Shown: piece by piece, positions 51,632 to 60,641 of the stretch
Layout of the letters: each line of letters opens with the position of its first letter
How positions within the stretch are numbered: the stretch's first letter is position 1
NCBI GenBank assembly: GCA_963696675.1
Contig: CAVOLM010000065.1
Location: 1-64,000, forward strand
Length of the DNA stretch: 64,000 nucleotides
Source: DATBVX01 sp963696675
GTDB taxonomy: Bacteria; Pseudomonadota; Gammaproteobacteria; Steroidobacterales; Steroidobacteraceae
Direction of reading: 5' to 3'
Position numbers and translations under genes: made by a program
Notes under the pieces: model-generated
Told to the model about the DNA's origin: nothing
The model's input: the letters and a program-made list of their open reading frames with translations, nothing else
The model's database searches: none

Positions 51632-51668
51632 TCTCAACGCATCATCAACAAGGAACAGGAGTCGCGGA

Positions 51669-52055
51669 TTGAACGCGGTTGCACCCCTCAAGCTGATGAT
51701 CGTCGATGACTCGAACGTCATGCGTCGCAAGATCGAGCGCTCGCACCAGTGCGCGCGCCTGCAGTTCGTCGGCTCGGCCGGCAACGGCAAGCAGGCGGTG
51801 GAACTGTTCCGCCGCACCGAGCCGGACGTCGTGACGATGGACATCACCATGCCGGAGATGGACGGCATCGAGTGCGTGGAACAGCTGGTCGCGATCAAGC
51901 CCGAGGTGCTGATCCTGGTCGTGAGCGCGCTCGCCGACAAGGCCACGGCCATTGAAGCGATGAAGCGCGGCGCCAACGGCTTCCTGTGCAAGCCGTTCTC
52001 GGATCGGCAACTCACGGATGCTCTTGATGAGCTGCTGCGAGGCGCCGGCGCATGA
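51669..52055 (+). CDS. CheY-like single-domain response regulator
   Basis: Encodes 128 residues, a lone receiver: acidic pair Asp13/Asp14 (IVDDSNVMRR), phospho-acceptor Asp58 (VVTMDITMPEMDG), Ser86 in place of the usual Ser/Thr switch (VVSALAD), and Lys108 (FLCKPF). All active-site positions are filled, so it should accept phosphate, probably from the adjacent Hpt kinase. The start is a TTG with AGGAG upstream. Its stop overlaps the CheX-like start as ATGA. Confidence 0.92.
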   Translation: MNAVAPLKLMIVDDSNVMRRKIERSHQCARLQFVGSAGNGKQAVELFRRTEPDVVTMDITMPEMDGIECVEQLVAIKPEVLILVVSALADKATAIEAMKRGANGFLCKPFSDRQLTDALDELLRGAGA

Positions 52056-52504
52056 GCATGACAAAGGTCGAGCTGGAGACTTTCGTCGAAGGAACGACGC
52101 ACTATTTCCGGACTGCCGCCAACCAACCGGCGTCGGTCGGCTCGCCCTATCTCGTCAACGAAGGCGCCCCGGGCATCCAGGAATACACCGGCGTCATCAC
52201 CATTGGCGGCAAGCGCAAGGGCATCGTGTACTTCACCGCTTCGCGCCCGATGCTGACGGTGCTGCTGATGCGCCTCGGCGAGACCGAGATGACGCACGAG
52301 AACATGTGCGACCTCGTGGGCGAGGTCGCGAACCAGATCTCCGGCAATGCGCGCCGTGATTTCGGCAGCGAGTTCATGATCTCGGTGCCGCGCGTGATCA
52401 GCGGCACGCCGGAGCACGCGGTGACGCCGGCCAATGTCCGTTCCTTCGTGATCCCGATCAACTGGCGCAGCCATTCGGCCCAGCTGGTCGTCTGCCTCGA
52501 ATAA
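52052..52504 (+). CDS. CheX-like phosphatase-family protein
   Basis: Encodes 150 residues. It carries the CheX/CheC-like core: YTGVITIGGKRKGIVYFTASRPMLTVLLMRL, then ENMCDLVGEVANQISGNARRDFG. The E-x2-N-like pair (Glu and Asn in LVGEVANQISGNAR) matches the catalytic residues with which CheX dephosphorylates CheY-P. It is translationally coupled (ATGA) to the CheY-like gene, supporting a kinase/regulator/phosphatase triad. The start is the ATG at 52052. Confidence 0.85.
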   Translation: MSMTKVELETFVEGTTHYFRTAANQPASVGSPYLVNEGAPGIQEYTGVITIGGKRKGIVYFTASRPMLTVLLMRLGETEMTHENMCDLVGEVANQISGNARRDFGSEFMISVPRVISGTPEHAVTPANVRSFVIPINWRSHSAQLVVCLE

Positions 52505-52522
52505 TCCTTTCGGAGTCGTGCC

Positions 52523-54427
52523 GTGAAGCAAAGCGCCGCGCACAACCTGCAAGCCGGACCGGTCAATACCATCGCTCCAGCGCCATCTGGTGCCGGCATC
52601 GATGTGCTGGTGCTTACGGAGGACGATTTCTTCCTGCTCGCAGTACGGCGCGTCGTCACGCTGCCGAATCGCGTCTGGCACGCCACCAGCGAAAACCAGG
52701 CGGCGGACATGCTGGTCTCGACACCGTGCGCGGTAGCGCTGCTCGACTACTCGCTGGTGCGCAAGGAGCTCGAGGCGGTTGCGACCCGGCTCAGTCAACA
52801 GTTTCCGGACCTCGGCTTCGTGGTGGCCGGCGAGCCGGAGGACGAGCAGCGCGTCACGCGCTACATCAATTCCGATGCCGTGCAGGGATTCGTCGTCAAG
52901 GCTGCAGGTGACTCAGGATCTCGCCGGCGCGATCGAGGCGGGAATCAACCGGCACCTCGAGCTGAAGACCGAAGCTGCCCTTGCCGCTCCCGGCGCAGCC
53001 GCGCAGTCGCACGCCGCTCTACGCCGCAATTGCGGCCGCCGTGCTGCGTCGCTCGGTGGCGTTGGCGCCTGGCTGTTGACACACAAATCCGGCAGCCCGA
53101 CCGATGCCGATACCGCTGCTACGGGCGCCGCGCAGCAGGCGGCCAACCCGCAACTCGAAAAGGCAACTGCGATCGAGGCCCAGCTGCAAAAAGCACGCGA
53201 GGCGTTCGAGGCTGGCCGCTACATCGATCCGAAGAACAACAACGCGACCGACTACTACCGCGGTGCGCTTGTCACTCGATGCCAACAACGCCGAGGCTCG
53301 CGACGGCCTGGTGCGCGTCACCGAGGTGATGCTGGCACGCGCCGAGGCGGCGCTGCTCGATCAGAAGCCGCGCGAGGCTGCCGCCGCAATCAAGATTGCG
53401 CGTACCATCACGCCGACGCATCCGCGCATCGCCTTCCTCGAGGCCCAGCTCAACCGCGAGACGGAGCGCTCGGCGGCGCAGCAGCAGGAGAGCGCGCGCG
53501 TCGATGCCAACAGCCAGAAACTGGCGACGCTCATCAAGCTGGGCAACGACCGGCTGAGTCAGGATCGGCTCGTCGATCCGGCCAACGACAGCGCTAAGTA
53601 CTATTTCAGCAATGCGCGTGACCTGGATGGCGCAAGCCTGCTGGCACAGCAGGGCTTGCGCTCACTTGCGAACAAGATGTTGCAGAAGGGCTCGCAGGCC
53701 GCCTCCCGGGGCGACTCGGATGGTGCCGACCGATGGCTCGCGCAAGCGCGTGCGCTCGATGTGAGTGGCATCGACTTCGCCAAGGCGGAGCGCGACATGA
53801 AAGCGGGACAACGCAGCAAGGGAGCGGAGGCGGACCGGTTGCTGGGTCTGGCGCGCGACCGGCTCAACCAGGGCCAGCTGCTGGATCCCGCCTCCGACAG
53901 CGCACGCTACTACGTGGCGACTCTTCAGCAGCAGTTCCCCGACTATCCGGCCCTGGCCGCGGTCGTCGATTCGCTCAAGGCGCAGCTGCTGACCGGCGCC
54001 GAAGACGCCGCGAAGCGCGAGGATGTCGCTCGCGCCCAACGCATGCTGGACGAGGCGCGCAAGTTTGGCGCGAGCGGTGCGGGACTGGAATCCGCGACCG
54101 CCGCCGTCGGCAGTGCGCAGCGCCGCGCTGAGGCGCTGACGAAACCGGTCGGCTGTGCGCGAGGACATGATCGTCAAGCGCGTGAACCCGGACTACCCCT
54201 CGTCCGCCGAGCGCAAGGGCATCGAAGGCTTCGTGGACATGCAGTTCATCGCCACCGCCACCGGCGAGGTCAGGGATGTCGTCGTCACCAATGCTCAACC
54301 GCAGGGCGTATTCGAAGACAGCGCGGTTCGCGCCTTGAAGCGCTGGAAATTCAAGCCGGTGCAGGTTGACGGTGCTCCGCACGACCAGCTCATGGCGCTC
54401 AGGATGCGATTCACCGTCGCGAAGTAG
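52523..54427 (+). CDS. Receiver-TM-repeat-TonB C-terminal fusion protein
   Basis: About 633 residues, reconstructed over at least three extra bases (near 52910, 53268 and 54154) plus two cancelling slips near 53010-53045. Residues 1-130 are receiver-like, with acidic Glu33/Asp34/Asp35 (LTEDDFF), Asp75 (VALLDYSL) and Lys126 (GFVVKA), so phosphorylation is possible. A TM helix follows (LYAAIAAAVL ... GVGAWLL). Next come TPR-like helices with a recurring phrase (RLVDPANDSAKYY, QLLDPASDSARYY, RYIDPKNNNATDYY), and a TonB C-terminal domain (VNPDYPSSAERKGIEGFVD ... LKRWKFKPVQVDG). No ExbB/ExbD is nearby. Last gene of the signalling island, 18 bases after the CheX-like gene. Confidence 0.8.
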
Positions 54428-54434
54428 CTCGAGC

Positions 54435-57001
54435 TCAACCCTCGCGACGTCGCACGCCCCGCACCGCCGGCGCAACGCGCGGATTCTCGGGCCACGAGTG
54501 TTTCGGGTAGCGCCCCTTCAGCTCCTTGCGCACCTCGGCATAGCCGTTGCTCCAGAAACTGGCCAGGTCGCGCGTCACCTGCACGGGTCTTTGCGCCGGT
54601 GACAGCAGCTTGATCAGCAATGGCACCGTGCCGCCGCCAATGCGGGGCGTGGTCTCGAGGCCGAACACTTCCTGCAAGCGCACCGACATGGAGGGCGCAT
54701 CCTCGCCCAGGTAGTCGATGCGGATGCGCGAGCCGCTCGGCACCGGAAGATGGGTTGGCGCGAGCCGCTCGAGCCGGCGCTGCAACTCGTGACCGAGCAT
54801 CGCCGAGAAAATTTCTCCCAGGTTGAGGCGCTGCCAGATGAGCAATTCGCGACATCCCGCCGAGCCAGGGCGCCAGCCAGCTCTCGAGAGAGCGCGAGCA
54901 AGGCCTCATCGCCGACGTCGGGCCAGCCAGCCGCTGCCTGCGCAGGCAGCGCACGCACGAACTGCACGCGCGCCTGCCAGTTGCGCAGCTCCGGATTCCA
55001 CGGCAATACCTCGAGCGAGTGCTTGCGGATGCCTGCGATGAGAGTTGCGGCAATTCGGTCCGGATCGGGCTCGGCAAGAGGAGCGGATTCGATGACCAGC
55101 GACCCGAGGCGCCGCTCGCCGACCGCCACGACGGCGCGCTCGCGATCATTCCATTCGATGCGCTCGAGCAGCTGGATGTCCTGGCCCAAGCGCCGTTTCG
55201 AGCGCGCTGCGCGTCAGCGGCGCAGCGAGAAATATCCGCGCTTCGCGCTCGCTGTCATCGAGCGCAGCGATCACCAGGAACTCGGCTCGCGCGAGAGCTT
55301 GCGGCTCGGCGAAGCGCGCACCGCGGCCATTGCTGAGAAGATAGCGTCCCTGGCCGTCACCGCGTCGGCAGCGCAATGCGATCCGGATATGCGAACGCCA
55401 GCAGCACGCCCGCAAGGTCAGCCTCGGCGACGGGACTTCCCCTCGACCCGCGGCCAGGAATCCTGTCGAGTCGTTGACGCAGCTGCGCTGACACCCGGCG
55501 CACGCGCTCGAGCCCGGCACGATCCACAGGCGCGCCCGGCGCATCCTCCCGTAACAGCTCGAGACGACTGCGGATATCCGCGTCGGCGTTGCGTGCGCCG
55601 CGTTGGAACACGTCGCGTTCGCTGAGCAGCGCCGCGAGGTTACAGGCCTGCTCCTGAAAGCCGAGCTCGCGGGCACGCAGCAGCATGTGCGCGAGGCGCG
55701 GGTGAATGCGAAGCTCGAGCATGGCGCGGCCGGCGGGAGTGATGCGTCCCGCCGCATCGAGCGCGTCCAGACTGCGCAGCAGGCCGCGCGCCTGCTCATA
55801 CGGCGCTTGGGGAGGCGGATCGAGCCAGCGCAGCGGCTGCGGGTCCGCGACGTTCCATGCGGCGAGGTCCAGCGCCAATGGCGCAAGGTCTGCCTCGAGG
55901 ATCTCGGCCGGCGTCTCGGCTTCGAGCGATGCCTGCACGCCCTCGGACCACAGCCGGTAGCAGATGCCCGGACCCAGCCGTCCTGCGCGTCCGCAGCGCT
56001 GATCGGCGGATGCGCGCGACACGCGCAACGTCTCGAGACGACTCATGCCGCTTGCAGGGTCGAATCGCGAGCGCCGCACGAGGCCAGAGTCGACGACAGC
56101 GCCGATCCCCTCGATGGTGAGACTGGTCTCCGCGATGTTGGTGGCGAGCACGACCTTGCGTGTGCCCGGTGGTGCGGGACGCAGCGCCTGCTCTTGCGCC
56201 GCGAAATCAAGCTCGCCCAGCAATGGCAGTACGCGCACGCTCGTGTTCTGCAGCTCCGGCTGCAGAAGTTGTTCGGCACGCCAGATCTCGGCGGCGCCCG
56301 GGAGAAACACCAGGACGTCCCCTTCCTGCTCGCGCAGCGCGCTGAGCGCGCCGGACACAGCCAGCCGGGCGGTGGCGGCGCTGTCGTCGTGAATCGGTCG
56401 CAACGTGTTTGCGCGCTTTGCATCGCGTTGCTGGTAACGCACCGCGACGGGATGGATTCGGCCGCTCGAGCGCACGATCGCTGCATTGCCCAGCAACGCC
56501 GCAATCGGTTCGGCAGGAAGCGTTGCGGACATCACCAGCAGGCGCAGCTCTGGTTGCAGGACCGCCTGAACATCGAGACACAGGGCAAGCCCCAGATCCG
56601 CCTGCAGGCTCCGCTCATGAAACTCGTCGAACAGGACGGCGCCCACGCCTTCCAGGGCGGCGTCGTGGTGCAGAATCGACGCGAGCACGCCTTCCGTGAC
56701 CACTTCGATGCGCGTCGCAGCGCTCGTGCGGCTCTCGAGTCGCATTCGATAGCCGACGGTCTTCCCCACAGGTTCGCCGAGCGATTGCGCCATGCGGCCG
56801 GCCACGGCCCGGGTCGCGAGACGCCGCGGCTCGAGCATGATGAGACGCCGGCCGCGCAACCAGGGCTCAGCCAGCAATTCCAGCGGCACGACAGTGCTCT
56901 TGCCGGCGCCGGGCGGCGCCTGCAGAACCGCGTTGCGATGCGAGCTCAGCGCCTCACGAAGTGCAGGAAGGATCTCTAGTATGGGAAGATCAAGCTGACA
57001 T
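54435..57001 (-). CDS. hrpB: ATP-dependent helicase HrpB
   Basis: About 854 residues corrected. Motifs: LQAPPGAGKSTVVPL (I), LFDEFHERSLQ (II, DEFH), VMSATLPAEP (III), ATNIAETSLTIEG (V) and DQRCGRAGRLGPG (VI), then the HrpB-specific C-terminal region (KGRYPKHSWPENPR) characteristic of the family. The start ATG 57001 reads MSA and needs one extra base near 56992 removed before DLPILEILPALREAL. Further slips lie near 55375, 55170 and 54850. HrpB is a DEAH-box RNA helicase of unclear role in bacteria. It is convergent with the receiver-TonB gene. Confidence 0.9.
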
Positions 57002-57051
57002 GAGCCTGCGGCCGGAGCGGTCGGTCGCGAGTATGCCAAAGGAGAAAACAA

Positions 57052-57706
57052 ATGATGAGATATGTCCTCGTCCTCACGCTGGCGCTGGCGGGCGCCGCCT
57101 GCGACGTCGAGAGCGACAACGAAAGGGTCAACGGCTCCGTGAATGTGGCCGCCGGGCAGCCCGTGCAGGACGCGACCACCGTCAATGGCGCCATCCGCGT
57201 GGCGGAAGGAGCCGCGGTCAAGGACGCCGAGACGGTCAACGGTGGCATCACGATTGGCAACAACGCGAGCGCAAATTCGGTGCAGGCTGTCAATGGCTCG
57301 ATCACCATCGGCGAGAACGCGCGTGTTGCTGCTGATGTCGATCGTGCGTGAATGGGTCAATCACGCTGCAGAAGGGCGCGGACGTCGCCGGCAAGCTCGC
57401 GAACGTCAACGGTCGCTTCGAGCTCAACGGCGCTCACGTCGCCGGTGGCATTCGTACCGTGATGGGTGACATCGAGGTGGGTGCAGATTCACGCATCGAA
57501 GGCGGCATCACGATCGAGAGATCGAAGGGTTTCACGATCTCGTTTTCGAAACACGTGCCGCGTATCGTCATCGGTCCGGGCGCGAGCGTGCAGGGTCCGA
57601 TGAAGTTCGAGCGCGAAGTGAAGCTGTACGTGAGCGATAGCGCCACGATCGGCGAAGTGATGGCGCAACGCCCATCAAGTTCTCCGGCGGCAGCGCACCA
57701 AGCTAG
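57052..57706 (+). CDS. Repeat-containing lipoprotein with VNG/ITI periodicity
   Basis: About 215 residues over two slips (near 57345 and 57660). A lipobox (LAGAAC) is followed by Asp at +2 (CDVES), which in E. coli retains lipoproteins in the inner membrane. The mature part is a string of about 20-residue repeats: VNGSVNVAAGQPVQDATTVNGAIRVAEGAAVKDAETVNGGITIG, VQAVNGSITIGENARV, and so on, suggesting a beta-solenoid as in bactofilins. The final part (RIVIGPGASVQGPMKFEREVKLYVSDSATIGEV) keeps the pattern. The gene ends TAG at 57704. No family was recognised. Confidence 0.7.
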
Positions 57707-57771
57707 CGAGCGTGCGAGGCAGATGCGGCAGTGCTGGCCGGCCCGCGTCCGGCCGGAGCGGCCGCCTTGCG

Positions 57772-58246
57772 TCAGCGGTAGTGGTCGACCCACTGGATCT
57801 CGATCTGCGCGTGTCCTTCTGGTACGCGCCGTAGGGAACATCGATCAGCGCGGGCTGCGTCAGCGGCTCGTGACCCAGGCTCCAGCGCAGGTTCTGCGCG
57901 CCACGGATCTCGAAGTCTTCCACCGCGGTGAGATTGAGACGAAACGCGATCTTCAACGGCCAGCCCTGATCGCGTGGTTTGCACGACTGCACTGACCAAT
58001 GCCACTGTCGCTGTAGATATCGACGACTAGTCGCGCACCTTCCCAGGTCTGCACGAAACGCTCGCCCGCGGGATTTGCGGATGTCGATTGGATGCTGAGC
58101 AGCTCGACCGGCGCAGGTGCCGGCTCGGGCTTGCTGCCAAACCAGTCGCGCGGATTCCAGGACCAATGACTGCACGCGCTCAGCATCGGCACGACGACGA
58201 ACGCGACAGCCCATTTGCTGGGAAGCTCTGCAAAGGTTTCATGCAT
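57772..58246 (-). CDS. Hypothetical lipoprotein
   Basis: About 155 residues, with slips near 57990 and 57830. It has a hydrophobic start and lipobox-like LSAC (MHETFAELPSKWAVAFVVVPMLSAC). The mature part runs SHWSWNPRDWFGSKPEPAPAPVELLSIQSTSANPAGERFVQTWEGARLVVDIYSDSG, later LKIAFRLNLTAVEDFEIRGAQNLRWSL and ending EIQWVDHYR. I see no family. The start is uncertain: ATG 58246 is in frame, but the best ribosome-binding site (GAGGAA) suits ATG 58242, which is out of frame. The start region also contains a 15-of-17 match to the end of the 11.5 kb element. Confidence 0.55.
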
Positions 58247-58459
58247 TTCCTCGGCCCGGTGAGCGCGGGCAACGTTACCGTGCGCTCGCATGATTGGCAA
58301 AGTGCGTGAGCTGGCAACGTCGGCTACTGTCGCCATGCGGCGTCAAGCGAGGCGTCAGGAGCAATGCCCGTGCCTTTCATCGCGCCCGGATGTTCGTTAT
58401 GTTCGCCTGCGTGACCGAACTTCCGGGAGCAAATCCAGCCACGTCGACGCGTGCGACCG
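58247..58459. other. Divergent gap between the hypothetical lipoprotein and the VanZ-like gene
   Basis: This gap of about 213 bases should hold both promoters. I see no convincing hexamer pair, palindrome or terminator in it. Confidence 0.4.
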
Positions 58460-59666
58460 ATGCGTGATCCGCTGGCGCACGAGACGACGCGGCAGTTCCA
58501 GCCGGTAGCGCGCTGGCTTACCGTCGCCGCCGTCGTCCTGATTCTCTACGGCTCGCTGTTTCCGTTTCGCTTCGACGCGCTCGGCGAAAGCGGGCTCTTC
58601 GAGCTGCTCACCGGGCTCACGGTTTCAACGCACTTCGCGGGGCGATCTGGTCGCAAACCTGCTGCTCTACATGCCGCTGGGCTTGTGCCTGCTGCTTTCC
58701 TGGCCATCGCGCTGGCGTGCTGCTGACGCGACTCGTCTGGACCGTGATGCTCGGCACGATGCTCTCGTGCGCCGTCGAGATGCTGCAGGTCCACGCGCCC
58801 TCACGCGTATCGAGCCTCACTGACGTCGTGCTCAACGCAACCGGAACTCTCGCGGGTGGACTGATCGCGCTCGCCTATCTCGAGATCGGTTCGACGATCC
58901 GCATTCCGGGAATCGCGCCGGGCCGGCCCGAGCCGGTGCCGCTCGGGATACTGTTGCTGTGGCTCGGCTTTCGACTCGCGCCGTTCGTTCCGACCCTCGA
59001 CTGGCAGAAATTCAAGGACGCCCTCAAGCCGATCTTCCTCGAGCCTCAGTTCGGCGTGCTGGATACCTATCGCTACATGGTCGGGCTGGCTCGTGGTCGG
59101 CTACGCGGTACGGCGCCTGTGGCGACGCGAATACTCGTTGCATGCGCTCGGCGCCATCATCCTCATCGTGCTGGTCGGTCGCATCGTGATCGTCGGCAAA
59201 GTGCTGGTGGCGCCCGAGCTCCTGGCGCTGGTGCTGTGCATTCCCGTCTCGGCTGCGCTGGTCGCGATGCCGGATCGGCGCCGCGCGGGACTGCTAGCGC
59301 TGCTGCTCGCGAGCGTCATTGCCCTGCAAGGGCTCAAGCCGTTCGAGTTCCTTGCCGAGCCACACTCGTTCAGCTGGGTGCCGTTCATGAACTCGCTGAG
59401 CGACAGCCTGGAAGTCAACTACTCGGTGCTGCTCGAGAAGTGCTTCTGGTACTTCTCACTCGTGTGGCTGCTGACGCGCTGGGGAATGGCAGTTGCGCTC
59501 GCCACCGGGCCTGACAGCGATTCTGCTCGCGCTGATCGAAGTGACCCAGCTCTGGTTGCCCGAGCGTTCGGCCGAGATCACCGATCCGCTGCTTGCTCTC
59601 GCAGCGGGCATCCTGCTCGCGCTGCTGGGCGGGTCGAGCACCATTCGCATTGCCGCGCAGCGCTGA
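58460..59666 (+). CDS. VanZ-like family membrane protein
   Basis: About 400 residues over several slips (near 58640, 58715, 59090 and 59505). Multiple hydrophobic helices: WLTVAAVVLILYGSLFPFRFD, ANLLLYMPLGLCLLLSW, LTRLVWTVMLGTMLSCAVEMLQVH, and a second similar set ending VTQLWLPERSAEITDPLLALAAGILLALL. The NLLLYMPLG and E-x-x-Q motifs recur in both halves, so this is a two-domain VanZ-like protein. VanZ is associated with teicoplanin resistance, but most family members have no known role. ATG 58460 is taken as the start. Confidence 0.8.
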
Positions 59667-59683
59667 CTCGCGCGGCTCACGAT

Positions 59684-60429
59684 TCAGCGCCGATTCGAAC
59701 TGCGCTTGTCCGCGAGCTCGCGGATGTCCCGCCACGTATACCGGTACAGACCTTTGCGGCCGGCGAGCGTGGCGCGATCATGGCCGCCGCGAGCACGCTC
59801 GCGCTTACGGGCCGGTACTGTGCGAACCTGCCGAGCAGGAGCGGGCTCATCAGCGGCAGGATCCCCATCATGGCAAGCTCCGCCGGGGCGGAATTCGGTG
59901 CGCACACCGAGAAGCAAGCTCGGCTGCAGGATGTCGAGTGCGGCGAACCCCAGCTTTGCTATCGCCTCCTCGGCTTCGCCCTTGACTCGCAGATAGAAGT
60001 GTCTGGACGCGGAATCGGCGCCCACCGAAGAATTGAGAACGAAGCGCGTGCTCCCCGCCTTGCGTGCCGCGCGCGCGAAACCCACAGCGTAGTCGAAGTC
60101 GACCTGGCGAAAGGCCTCTCTTCGAGCCCGCGGCCTTGAGCGTCGTTCCCAGGCAGCAGAACGCGACGTCTGCGCCGTACTGCACCGATCGATTCTGCGA
60201 GGTTGTCGAACGGAACGATTCGATTGGCGAGCTTGGGGTGATCGTAAGCCAGCGGGCGGCGCGTGATCGCGATGACGCGCCCGCACTCGGCGGTGGCAGC
60301 CAGTGCTGCGAGCAAGCGACTGCCGACGAGACCACTTCCGCCCGCGACGAGAGCGGTCCACCTGGAAACGCTCTGGCCCGGATTCAGGGGCGCGCCCCTG
60401 GCATCGGCCGACGGCTTGGGCTGGTTCAT
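59684..60429 (-). CDS. NAD(P)-binding oxidoreductase, TIP30/HTATIP2-like SDR
   Basis: About 247 residues after removing two extra bases (near 60190 and 59825). The N-terminus has the Rossmann motif ALVAGGSGLVGSRLLAAL; later blocks are VAFCCLGTTLKAAGS, FVLNSSVGADSASRHFYLRVKGEAEEAI (a VKGEAE-type Lys in place of the SDR Lys), and LDILQPSLLLGVR. This pattern belongs to the atypical SDR group including human HTATIP2 and bacterial oxidoreductases of unknown substrate. Its 3' end is convergent with the VanZ-like gene. Confidence 0.8.
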
Positions 60430-60443
60430 TGTTGTTGGTGGCG

Positions 60444-60472
60444 ATTGTAGTGGGAAATTGTAGTGGAAATTG
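60444..60472 (+). repeat. Short tandem repeat upstream of the TPR-TonB gene
   Basis: ATTGTAGTGGGAA (60444-60456), ATTGTAGTGGAA (60457-60468) and a third partial ATTG follow head to tail. It lies in the 212-base gap between two divergent genes and may bind a regulator or be a replication slippage product. Confidence 0.55.
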
Positions 60473-60580
60473 CGGCTGGCTTACGCCTGCATGGAAAAGG
60501 TGGCGTACGCCGCGTTGGACACTTTGCTCCCACTGCCCGCAATCGCGACGAAGTTCATCTGTGCCAAGCGCAATGGTGGG

Positions 60581-60621
60581 TATACTGGCACGTGTTCTTC
60601 ATGGCGTGGACCAAGCCACGC
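60581..60621 (+). promoter_or_regulatory. Candidate -10 box and leader hairpin of the TPR-TonB gene
   Basis: TATACT (60581-60586) would be a good -10, but no -35 is evident 16-18 bases upstream. A perfect 6-bp stem GCGTGG / CCACGC (60604-60621) follows in the leader, with an alternative pairing AAGCC / GGCTT overlapping it. Confidence 0.35.
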
Positions 60622-60641
60622 GGCTTCGGTGGAGGACGCGC

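Noticed and set aside
47920..52504. Signalling island as a chemotaxis operon
   Set aside because: No CheW, CheR, CheB, MCP or flagellar gene is present and the CheA-like protein lacks the CheW-binding domain.
55603..56979. 458-codon frame opposite hrpB
   Set aside because: Antisense shadow; the helicase motifs are all on the minus strand.
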